Below are positions 56,201 through 63,315 of a stretch of DNA of 64,000 bases, in pieces. The notes below the pieces were generated by a model. That model did no database searches. It was not told the DNA's origin and saw nothing but the letters and a program-made list of their open reading frames with translations. Numbering within the stretch: the first letter of the stretch is position 1; every line of letters starts with the position of its first letter. The stretch comes from Phytohabitans rumicis (GTDB lineage Bacteria; Actinomycetota; Actinomycetes; Mycobacteriales; Micromonosporaceae): assembly GCF_011764445.1 (NCBI RefSeq), contig NZ_BLPG01000001.1, forward strand, positions 7,767,001 to 7,831,000, in the 5' to 3' direction. The translations under genes and the position numbers were made by a program.

Positions 56201-56658
56201 TGGTCTGGGATCAGGCGCCCTTCGCCAACCACGGCGCGTTCGTCTCGGCTGTCACCCGGACCGCCGAGGCGTTCGTCGCGGCGGGCGTCTTCGCGGCGGC
56301 GGAGAAGGACCGCGTCGTCGCGGACGCCGCCCGCGCGGACCGGGAGCTCGCGCCGGAGCCCGCGTGGAACGTCGAGGTCCAGGCTCGCACGCAGTGCATC
56401 GGCGCCAACGCGTACCTGTCGGTCAACGCGCGCAACGCCGACGAGGTGCCGCTGACCATCGAGCTGATCACGCCGTACGGCTCGCGGACGGTGCCCGCCG
56501 TCGCCCCGGGCAAGGCCGCCTACCAGTCGTTCAACACCCGCAAGGCCACCGTCCCGGCCGGCACCGTCACCATCAAGGCCACCGCCACGGTCGACGGCGT
56601 CCCCGTAACCACCCAGCAAGAAACCCCCTACACCGACTGCACCTGCCCCGCGCCCTAA
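53260..56658 (+). CDS. Secreted GH127-like beta-L-arabinofuranosidase with inserted LamG domain
   Basis: This 1132-residue protein starts with a Tat signal (NRRQLLQASALGAGAVAG). The GH127/DUF1680 catalytic barrel begins at about residue 70 (LHEVRLGTGLLQEKRDRMKN). It is interrupted at about 200-385 by a LamG-type domain (DFTIAAWVNLGSTQSW to GSIAWYRFDEDGG), and resumes at DAVLRLGPPRWAVYGGN. Catalytic or zinc-site elements are ETCTTYN and TGTCCGGTGLENH. C-terminal beta domains follow. The family removes beta-linked arabinofuranose from plant glycans. GTG 53260 has gaggct upstream. Co-location with GH51 and GH39-like genes supports an arabinan or arabinogalactan target. Confidence 0.92.
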   Translation: MAEFDEVKFNRRQLLQASALGAGAVAGTTVFSAIAAEAAPATGPAVVGPPAVGLAADPGPGGTAPVRPFSLHEVRLGTGLLQEKRDRMKNFLRLYDERRFLVLFNNQAGRPNPAGVSVPGGWEDGGLLSGHWAGHYLTALAQAYADQGEAVFKDKLDRMVTELAACQAAITARIGTGGPGGEDPPEPEIDRVPGRYGNALRLNGPSLAQYVTLPQEAINQLTDFTIAAWVNLGSTQSWTRLFDFGQNTTVNMFLTPRAGVTGNVPRFAITVGGSGQEQRINGTTALPTNEWVHLAVTLSQTTGTLYVNGQPVGTNTSMTLNPSSLGNPGNRWIGRSQYGDPFLDATVDEFHIFDRALSQPELLSMLDSPAGGTAGGSIAWYRFDEDGGTTLRDASSNGRDGGIVAAQQGGASDWVPTHPGYLGAIPEDAVLRLGPPRWAVYGGNADTNTWAPWYTQHKIMRGLLDAYYHTGNAQARDIVVKMADWAHLALTVGDKNHPDYTGPITRDNLNYMWDLYIGGEFGGANEVFPEIYALTGDAKHLETAKAFDNRESLFGACVENRDILVVTPQNRPGRRRPERLHANTHVPQFIGYLRVFEHTGDEEYFTAAKNFYGMVVPHRMFASGGAGGNYPGSNNNVELFQNRGNIANAIAQAGAETCTTYNLIKLARNLFLHEHDAAYMDYYERGLLNMITGSRADTATTSDPQLTYFQPLTPGAARTYGNTGTCCGGTGLENHTKYQETIYLRSADGTALWVNLYAPSTLTWAEKGFTVTQQTTYPREDRTRLTIDGTGPLDIKLRVPGWVERGFFVTVNGVAQSVDAQPGSYLTVSRTWQPGDTIEIRMPFSIRIERALDRPDTQAILWGPVLLQTLGNPGGGAFRELTLYRHLKRDGDYARAAITHESTTAAGDPYFTTNGFTLRPYYISDTQPVSSYVRRVEPTIVFGSIDTGVPNRKRNDGLPHYDVPVSGIPSPGTDGPTFLDLVWDQAPFANHGAFVSAVTRTAEAFVAAGVFAAAEKDRVVADAARADRELAPEPAWNVEVQARTQCIGANAYLSVNARNADEVPLTIELITPYGSRTVPAVAPGKAAYQSFNTRKATVPAGTVTIKATATVDGVPVTTQQETPYTDCTCPAP

Positions 56659-56877
56659 CCCCCGCCCTTGATCGCGGAGAAATCCCTTGATCGATGGAAT
56701 CGGACAACGGGGTGGTAATAGGTACGAGCTTGGTGAGGGTGCGCTGTCCGGGGTGCCAAGATGGCCCTTGGTGACGATCGGCGGCGGTAGGATCCTCCGG
56801 CGTGTCGGCGAGCGGTAGAGCCGGCGCGCGGCCGCGCGATCGAACGCGCGGCCGGACGAGGAGGAGCGCCTCGTGGG
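56659..56877. repeat. Intergenic region with paired cccttgatc motifs
   Basis: The motif cccttgatcg occurs at 56665 and again 19 bp later at 56684. The same pair with the same spacing lies at 14723 and 14742, next to the 57-bp palindromic element. The rest of this 219-bp region holds the promoter and ribosome-binding site (gaggag near 56861) of the GGDEF gene. No gene is seen. Confidence 0.6.
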
Positions 56878-58515
56878 GTGGAGGACCTTGGCGCCGCCCG
56901 CGGCGACCAGTGGGCCGGGACGGACACCGGGCGGCTGGAGGCCGAACTTTTCGCCGAGGCGCTGGCCCTGATCACCATCCCGTACGACCGGCTGGTCGGG
57001 CTGCCGGAGCGGGTCGAGCGGCTGGCCCGGCTGGCGGCGGACCACGGGTTCGCCCGCATTCACGCCCTGGCCCGGTTGTCCGAGGTTAACGTGCTCAACC
57101 GGTCCCGGGACATCGTGACCGGCGTCAAGATCACGCATGAGGTGCTGCGCTGGGCGGCCGAGGTCGGCGACGATCTGGTTACCGCGCGGGCGCATGCCCT
57201 GCTGGCCACCGGGCTGCACCGGCTGGGCGCCTGGGCCGAGTCGGTGCGGCACGCCGAGGCGGCGGTGCGGCTGCTCGACCCGAGCGCCCCGCTGCAGATC
57301 CAGGCCGACCACGCCCTGATCCTGGCCATGCTGACCAGCTGCATGCCGACCAGCCACGTGACCACGGCCCTGTTCGACCGGGCCGACGAGCTGGCCCGCC
57401 GGCTCGGCGAACCCATCATGATCGTGGCCAACCTGAACAACCTGGCCTACGCCCGGTACGAGGCCGGAGACATCGCGGGGGCGGCGCAGGCGGTGGCCGA
57501 GCTGCGTGCGGTGGCCGCCAGTGCCGACCTGGAGCTCAATGCGTCCGTGCTGGACACGGTCGCCAGCGTGCTGCTGGAACTGGGCGACGCCGACGAGGCC
57601 GAGCGCCTGGTGGAGCGGGTGCTGTCGGGCCAGGCGCAGCTGACCGACGCCAACGCGATGGCCACCAATCTGCTGACCTACGCCGAGATCAAGCGGCGCG
57701 CCGGTGAGCTGCCGGCGGCGCTGGAGGCGGCCGAGGAGGCCCGGCGGATGGGCAGCAGCCAACCGCTGCCCGAGATCGCCGCCGAGGCCATGCGGGAGCT
57801 TGCCGCCGTCCGCGCCGCGATGGGCGACTATCGCACCGCGTACCGCAACATGGTGCGCTTCCAAGCCGAGTGGGAGAAGGTGCGTACCGAGCAGGGCGAG
57901 GCCGCCGCGTCGGTGATGAAGACGCTGTTCGAGATCGAGGCCCTGCGCCGCGACAGCCTGCGCTACCAGGAGCTGTCCGAGCGGGATCCGCTGACCGGGC
58001 TGTGGAACCGCCGGCACCTGGAGCGGCGGCTGCCCGAGCTGCTGCGCGCGGCCGGCGGCCGGGCCGAGCCGGTGAGCATCGGCCTGATCGACCTGGATCA
58101 CTTCAAGCAGATCAACGACAAGTACTCGCACAGCGCCGGGGATGCCGTGCTGCGCACCGTGGCCCGCATCCTGGACCAGGACACCGGGCCGGCGGTGTTC
58201 GCCGCCCGGCTGGGCGGGGAGGAGTTCCTGGCCGTGTTCCTGGACTCCGACGAGCGGGCCACGCTGGCGGCCTGCGAGCGGCTCCGCCGGATGATCGCCA
58301 ACCACCCGTGGGCCGACCAGGACGTGGCACTGCCGGTCACGGCGAGCGTCGGGGTGGCCGTGGCGGTCCCCGGCGACACCATGTCGACCCTGCTGCGCCG
58401 CGCCGACGAGCATCTGTACGAGGCCAAGCGGGCCGGTCGCAACCGCGTCGCCGGCGACACGCCCGCTCCGCGATCGCCGCATCTGGGCGACCCGTACGCC
58501 CGCCGAGGCGGTTAG
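56878..58515 (+). CDS. GGDEF domain diguanylate cyclase with helical-repeat sensor region
   Basis: This 545-residue protein has an N-terminal region of about 370 residues made of TPR-like helical repeats (AEAVRLLD-type and ARYEAGDIAGAAQAV segments). A C-terminal GGDEF domain follows: RDPLTGLWNRRHLERRL, DLDHFKQINDKYSH, and the active-site loop GGEEF. GGEEF is an active variant, so it should make cyclic di-GMP. No transmembrane segment is seen, so it is cytosolic. GTG 56878 lies 11 bases after gaggag. It overlaps the convergent desaturase gene by 4 bp. Confidence 0.92.
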   Translation: MEDLGAARGDQWAGTDTGRLEAELFAEALALITIPYDRLVGLPERVERLARLAADHGFARIHALARLSEVNVLNRSRDIVTGVKITHEVLRWAAEVGDDLVTARAHALLATGLHRLGAWAESVRHAEAAVRLLDPSAPLQIQADHALILAMLTSCMPTSHVTTALFDRADELARRLGEPIMIVANLNNLAYARYEAGDIAGAAQAVAELRAVAASADLELNASVLDTVASVLLELGDADEAERLVERVLSGQAQLTDANAMATNLLTYAEIKRRAGELPAALEAAEEARRMGSSQPLPEIAAEAMRELAAVRAAMGDYRTAYRNMVRFQAEWEKVRTEQGEAAASVMKTLFEIEALRRDSLRYQELSERDPLTGLWNRRHLERRLPELLRAAGGRAEPVSIGLIDLDHFKQINDKYSHSAGDAVLRTVARILDQDTGPAVFAARLGGEEFLAVFLDSDERATLAACERLRRMIANHPWADQDVALPVTASVGVAVAVPGDTMSTLLRRADEHLYEAKRAGRNRVAGDTPAPRSPHLGDPYARRGG

Positions 58516-59435
58516 GCCGCCCGGGCGCGCACCGCTTCCCGCCGCTCGACGAACCGGTTGGCGTTTCGGTCCAGTCCGGCGAGGAAGGCGGACAACTCCT
58601 CGCGGGCCTGCTCGCCTTCGGCGGAGAACCCGTCGCGCTCGAACACGCGCAGCTGCCGCAGGACCGGCATGACCACCTCGTCGTGGTGGATCCGCAGGTC
58701 GTAGATGCCGGCCATGGCGATCTGCACGGACTTGCGGCCGAAGTTCTCGATGGTGTGTCCGGGCATCTGGAACGTCGAGACCACGTCGCACACCGCCCGC
58801 ATGGCCAGGTCCGGCGCCAGGTCGAACGCGGCGCTGAGCAGGTTGCGGTAGAAGAGCATGTGCAGGTTCTCGTCCTGGGCGATTCGGCCGAGCAACTGGT
58901 CGCAGATCGGGTCGCCGCTGATCCGGCCGGTGTTGCGGTGCGCCACGCGGGTCGCGAGTTCCTGGAACGAGACGTACGCGATCGAGCCGAGCACGCTGCT
59001 GTACTCGCTGTCGAATCCGGCGCCCATGTGCGCCATCCGGGCCCGCTCCAGCTCCACCGGGTCGACCGCCCGGGTGGTGAGCAGGTAGTCGCGGATCGCG
59101 ATGCCGTGCCGGCCCTCCTCGGCCGTCCATCGGTGCACCCAGGTGCCCCAGGCGCCGTCGCGGCCGAACCGGGTCGCGATCTCGTAGTGGTAGCTGGGCA
59201 GGTTGTCCTCGGTCAGGAGGTTCACGATCAGCGAGGTCCGCGCGACCGCGGACAACCGCGACTGGTCGGGCTCCCATGCCTTGCCACCGAGTACGCCGTC
59301 GAAGTTGGTGCCCTCGTTCCACGGCACGTACTCATGCGGGAACCACTCCCTGGCTATGGCCAGGTGGCGGTTGAGGTTGTCCTCGACCACCGGCTCCAGA
59401 TCACGCAACAGATCGACGGCGGGGGTGGGCGACAC
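58512..59435 (-). CDS. Acyl-ACP desaturase (ferritin-like fatty acid desaturase, type 2)
   Basis: This 307-residue protein has the di-iron helices of soluble acyl-ACP desaturases: a first ligand in LLTEDNLPSYHYEI, then TAEEGRHGIAIRDY and AQDENLHMLFYRN, which give the E-x-x-H pairs. It introduces a double bond into acyl-ACP chains. I chose GTG 59435 because aggagg lies 5 bases upstream, giving a start VSPTPAVDLLRDLEP. It is 25 bp downstream of the acyltransferase gene, implying a membrane-lipid operon. Confidence 0.93.
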   Translation of the reverse strand: MSPTPAVDLLRDLEPVVEDNLNRHLAIAREWFPHEYVPWNEGTNFDGVLGGKAWEPDQSRLSAVARTSLIVNLLTEDNLPSYHYEIATRFGRDGAWGTWVHRWTAEEGRHGIAIRDYLLTTRAVDPVELERARMAHMGAGFDSEYSSVLGSIAYVSFQELATRVAHRNTGRISGDPICDQLLGRIAQDENLHMLFYRNLLSAAFDLAPDLAMRAVCDVVSTFQMPGHTIENFGRKSVQIAMAGIYDLRIHHDEVVMPVLRQLRVFERDGFSAEGEQAREELSAFLAGLDRNANRFVERREAVRARAA

Positions 59436-59460
59436 GTGACCTCCTGAAGCTACGGTTACG

Positions 59461-60165
59461 TCACCGTAGCTTCCGGGGCGGGGCACCGCCACCGAGGTGG
59501 GCCGGCAACCACCAGTTGTCCGCCGAGTCGGCGGGTTTGTCCGGATAATCGCGCTGAGCCTGGTCCAGTAGCTCCTGCATCCGCGCCCGCAGCGCGGTCC
59601 CGGCCTGGTCGTCGCGGCGGCCCGGTCGCATCGGCTCGCCCACCACGATCGAGATCGGCGTGTGCCGCCGGGTCAGCGCGCGCGGGTGCCCCTTGGTCCA
59701 CATCCGTTGCGTGCCCCAGACGGCCATCGGCACCAGGGGCACGTTGGCCGCGGCGGCCATCCGGGTCGCCCCGGTCTTGATCTCCTTGACGGTGAACGAC
59801 TGGCTGATCGTCGCCTCCGGGAAGACGCCGACCACCTCGCCGTCCTTGAGCGCCGCCAGGGCCGCCTTGTACGAGGCGAGACCCGCGTCGCGGTCGACCG
59901 GGATGTGATGCATGCCACGCATCAGCGGCCCGCCGATCCGGTGCTTGAAGACCGACTGCTTCGCCATGAACCGGACCAGCCGCCGAGACGGCTGGGCGGC
60001 CAGCCCGCAGAAGATGAAGTCGAGGTAGCTGACGTGGTTGCTGGCCAGCACCGCGCCACCGGTACGCGGGAGGTGCTCGGCGCCGATCACCGTGATGCGC
60101 AAGTCGAGCGCGCGGAACAGGGCCTTGGCCAGGCCGATGACCGGCGGGTACACGAGGTCGGACAT
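59461..60165 (-). CDS. 1-acyl-sn-glycerol-3-phosphate acyltransferase (PlsC family)
   Basis: This 234-residue protein has the catalytic motif NHVSYLD (NHX4D) near residue 43 and the substrate motif VFPEAT near residue 115. The family transfers an acyl chain to lysophosphatidate or a related acceptor at the membrane. ATG 60165 is the start. It probably forms an operon with the desaturase gene, so both would tailor membrane phospholipids. Confidence 0.93.
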   Translation of the reverse strand: MSDLVYPPVIGLAKALFRALDLRITVIGAEHLPRTGGAVLASNHVSYLDFIFCGLAAQPSRRLVRFMAKQSVFKHRIGGPLMRGMHHIPVDRDAGLASYKAALAALKDGEVVGVFPEATISQSFTVKEIKTGATRMAAAANVPLVPMAVWGTQRMWTKGHPRALTRRHTPISIVVGEPMRPGRRDDQAGTALRARMQELLDQAQRDYPDKPADSADNWWLPAHLGGGAPPRKLR

Positions 60166-60245
60166 GGCGCAACGGTACGCGAACGGCGCTGGGGCGCTGC
60201 CGGGTGGCGGCGGCCCAGCGCCGTGCTGCCGGGGTTGGCGGTCGG

Positions 60246-62044
60246 TCAGCGGCCCAGAGGCGCCAGGTCTGGTTGAGTGGGCTGCCTTGGCTGGCCGGGA
60301 TGCACGTCCATTGGTGGATCGGCGCGCCGGCCGTGGTCGAGATCGTGCTCACGTCGACGCACTTGCCGCTGTGCCGGGCGACGAGCTGGTAGTCGTGGGC
60401 GTCATTGGCGCCGTAGGTCACCTTCCGGAGCGTGAACTGCTGGTTGGTGCCACCGCCGCAGGTCCACTGCTGCACCGCGGCACCGTCCGCAGTGGACACC
60501 CCATTGACGTCCAGGCACTTGCCGCTCTGCTGGTTCACGACCGTGTACGTGTCCGCGACGCCGGCGACCGGGCGGAAGTTCCACAGCTGCTGGTCGCCGC
60601 CTTCGCAGTAGTACTGCTGCTGCTGGTTGCCGTTGGCCGTACCCAGATTGGTGTTGTCCAGGCATTGCTGGGAATGCTGCGCGACAGCCACCGACTGGAA
60701 GCCGCCGTCGGACGGAGGCAGGAGCGTGATGGTGAATGTGTCGTCGGCGTTGCTGTGTGGCAGGTTGACGGTGGTGGCGTTGCCGGACAGCGTCACGACC
60801 GAGTTGGCGATGGTGATGGGGCCTTGTACGGCGGCGCCGCCGTTGTACGGGATGCGTTGGGCGACGACGCGGACCTGGTTGTTCTGGACGATGCCGCTGG
60901 TGGTGTCCAGGCGTTGCAGGTTGACGGCGATGTTTCCGGTCGTGCCGCCGCCCCCGACGAGGATTTTGGCGACGCCGGTCGCCTTGGTGGCGAAGGCGTC
61001 GTACGCGGGACTCGGGGTGACGGACGAGATGAGGCCGGTCTGCGAGCCGTAGAAGCGGTACACCCACCACTCGCCCTTGGGCAGGTGCTGGCCGGCGGAG
61101 TTGCGTACGAGAAGGTTGCCGAGGTCGTTGTGCAGGTTCGCGGTGCTGGCCCAGTTGGCACGCAGCCCGTCGGCGCCGGCCCGTTCCAGCCGCGCGATGT
61201 ACCAGGAGCCGTCGCCGGGGTTCTGTTCGCTCGACGAGCCGTACTCGTTGATCTGGTACGGGCGCGGGTGCGGGATGCCGCGCGCGTTGAGGGTGGTGTT
61301 GGCGGTGCTGACGTTGGCGACCGGGTCGCCGGGCAGGCTGTGCCAGCTGATGATGTCCGGTACCACGTTGTTGGCGCGGATGAAGTCGAGGTACTGGACC
61401 CACCATCCGCCCGTCGACGGCACGCAGGCGCAGCTCGGCCCGACGATCAGCTGGCTGGGAAACTCGGCGCGCAGGCGTTGGTACGTGCGGCGCCACAGCT
61501 CGAAGTACTGCGCCTGCGAGCGGTTCCAGAACAGACCCAGGTTCGGCTCGTTCCAGATGTCCCACTGCACGGTGATCCCCGCGGCGCGTACGTCGTTGAT
61601 CAGCCGGGTGAGGAAGTTGTCGTAGTCGGTCCAGTTGCCGTTGTCGCCGGGGAAGCGGGAGATCGGGTACCCGTCGGCGCCCCACAGGTCGTGCGGGAGG
61701 ATGACGAACTGCCCGCCGAGCGCGATGGTGCGGCGGGCCTGGGCGAGGGTCGAGTTCCACCGGCGGTCGTAGCGCCCGGAGACCCAGCCGCCGGGCTGGT
61801 CGAGCTGGGCGCCGCCGGCGCGCATGTAGCGGAACTTGACGTCGCGGTAGAAGTGGTCGGCCGGCCCGGACGCGTTCTCGGTCATGCCGTAGATCCAGCC
61901 GGACGCGCGGTACGACGGTGAGTTGCCGGCCACGGAGAAGTTGACGGTGATGGACTCGTCCGCGGCCTGCGCGGGCGCGGCACCGGTGAGGAGGGATGCA
62001 CCGGCGAGTACGCCGATGGCGAGTGCGCTGAGCCGTCTCTTCAT
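60246..62044 (-). CDS. Secreted GH39-like glycosidase with ricin-type lectin domain (probable 3' frameshift)
   Basis: About 598 residues after correction. A Sec signal (LSALAIGVLAGASLLTGAAP) is followed by a TIM-barrel of clan GH-A with acid/base Glu in WDIWNEPNLG and probable nucleophile in YQINEYGSSSEQ. A beta domain and a C-terminal ricin-B lectin (QSGKCLDVNGVST, HSGKCVDVSTIS) follow. GH39 relatives include xylosidases and arabinogalactan-active enzymes; the substrate is not certain. As read, the frame runs on through the acyltransferase gene. One base missing from the ccc at 60253-60255 would give a normal ricin-type ending at 60246. ATG 62044 is the start. Confidence 0.85.
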
Positions 62045-62115
62045 GAGGACTCCTTGGGGCAGGAAAGATCGCGGGGCGAGCGTGGGGCTCGTCCCGTGCG
62101 TATCCGGAAGGGGGA

Positions 62116-63126
62116 TTACCGGGTGGGGGAGGGTCCGGTGCTGGCGCGAAGGGAGATCGGCGGGGTGAGCAGCAGGTGCCGGGGCGGTGCGTCGGGGGTG
62201 GCGATGCGTTCCAGGAGCAGGTCGACGGCGTGGTTGCCCATCTCGGTCGGCACATCGGCGGCGGTCAGTGGCGGGCGGAAGTCCTCGGCCCAGTGCCGGG
62301 CGGCCACGCCGGCGATGGACATGTCCCGGGGTACGACGACTCCGGCGCGTTCTAGGGCGCGCTGGATGCCGGGCAGCGCGGCCTCGTTGATGGTGGCGAT
62401 GGCGGTGACGTCGGGGTGTTCGTCGCGCAGGCGTTCGAGGCAGGCTTCGCCGCCGGGGGCGTCGTCGGCACAGCACAGGTCGACGCCGGTCAGGCCGCGC
62501 TGGGCGATGGCCTCGGTGAACCCGGTCAGGGCGCGCTGTGCCGGTCCGTAGCCGGCGGCGACCAGTTCGGCGGAGCGGTTGATCAGGGCGATGTGGCGGT
62601 GGCCGAGGTCGGCGAGGTGGTGTACGCACCGGGCGATCAGGGTGGCGTAGTCGACGTCGACCCAGCAGGTGCCGTGCGGGTGGGCGGTGTGCCCGATGGT
62701 GACGAACGGCAGCCCGGTCTGCTGTAGCCGGGTGACGCGCTCGTCCTCCAGGCGGATCTCCATCAGGATGACGCCGTCGACCCGCCGGCCGCTGACGATC
62801 CGTTCGAAGGAGCGGTCGTGGTCGCCGCCGGAAGGGGACAGCAGCACGTCGAGGTCGACGCGGGCGGCGGCCTCGACCACGCTGGCGACGAAGCCGAGTT
62901 GCATGTCGGTGAGGCGCAGGCTGGCCGGCGGGATGACCAGGCCGAGGGTGCGGGTGCGGCCCTCCTTCAGGGCACGGGCCGCGGCGTTGGGGCGGTAGTC
63001 CAGCTCGTCGATGACGGCCTGGATCCGCTGGCGGGTCTCTTCGGAAACGACCCGCTTGCCGCTGAGCGCGTACGAGACGGTGCTGCGGGACACCCCGGCC
63101 CTGCGGGCGATCTCGCCGATGTTCAT
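62116..63126 (-). CDS. LacI family transcriptional regulator
   Basis: This 336-residue LacI/GalR regulator has a helix-turn-helix (IGEIARRAGVSRSTVSYALS, residues 3-22), a hinge near residue 53 and a sensor domain that ends ISLRASTGPS. It sits between the GH39-like gene (downstream, same strand) and a sugar-binding lipoprotein gene (divergent). Three copies of a palindromic motif in the divergent region are its probable operators. The inducer is probably a plant-glycan oligosaccharide. Confidence 0.93.
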   Translation of the reverse strand: MNIGEIARRAGVSRSTVSYALSGKRVVSEETRQRIQAVIDELDYRPNAAARALKEGRTRTLGLVIPPASLRLTDMQLGFVASVVEAAARVDLDVLLSPSGGDHDRSFERIVSGRRVDGVILMEIRLEDERVTRLQQTGLPFVTIGHTAHPHGTCWVDVDYATLIARCVHHLADLGHRHIALINRSAELVAAGYGPAQRALTGFTEAIAQRGLTGVDLCCADDAPGGEACLERLRDEHPDVTAIATINEAALPGIQRALERAGVVVPRDMSIAGVAARHWAEDFRPPLTAADVPTEMGNHAVDLLLERIATPDAPPRHLLLTPPISLRASTGPSPTR

Positions 63127-63171
63127 CTCGCCCTCCTCACGAAGAGCAGCTTAGAGCAGTGGTCCAGGATG

Positions 63172-63185
63172 GCGAATCGGTTCGC
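63172..63185 (-). promoter_or_regulatory. LacI operator candidate 1
   Basis: The sequence gcgaatcggttcgc is palindromic apart from the central pair and is the exact reverse complement of the copy at 63283-63296. It lies 46 bp upstream of the LacI start codon, so it is well placed for autoregulation. Confidence 0.75.
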
Positions 63186-63270
63186 TGGGGAGCGTAGAAG
63201 CCGTTTCGAGATGATGTCAAGGGTGTGAACTCGCTCTTGACCGCCAGCGGACTGCGGGCCTATCTTCTGT

Positions 63271-63296
63271 CGAACCGATTCCGCGAACCGATTCGC
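63271..63296 (+). promoter_or_regulatory. LacI operator candidates 2 and 3 (tandem)
   Basis: The core cgaaccgattc occurs at 63271-63281 and again, 13 bp later, inside the full 14-bp palindrome gcgaaccgattcgc at 63283-63296. The tandem lies 20 bp before the sugar-binding lipoprotein start codon. With the copy at 63172 it could allow repression of both divergent genes, possibly by looping. Confidence 0.75.
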
Positions 63297-63315
63297 TACT
63301 TTTAGGAGTATCGAT

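Noticed and set aside
53470..59322. Minus-strand open frame of 1950 codons opposite the GH127 and GGDEF genes
   Set aside because: It spans several real genes antisense, is low-complexity in Val/Arg/Gly/Asp and has no domain. It is an artefact of high-GC codon usage.
4473..62044. Programmed ribosomal frameshifting as the cause of the split genes
   Set aside because: Affected genes belong to unrelated families not known for it, no slippery site with a downstream structure recurs, and all breaks but one need the same one-base addition.
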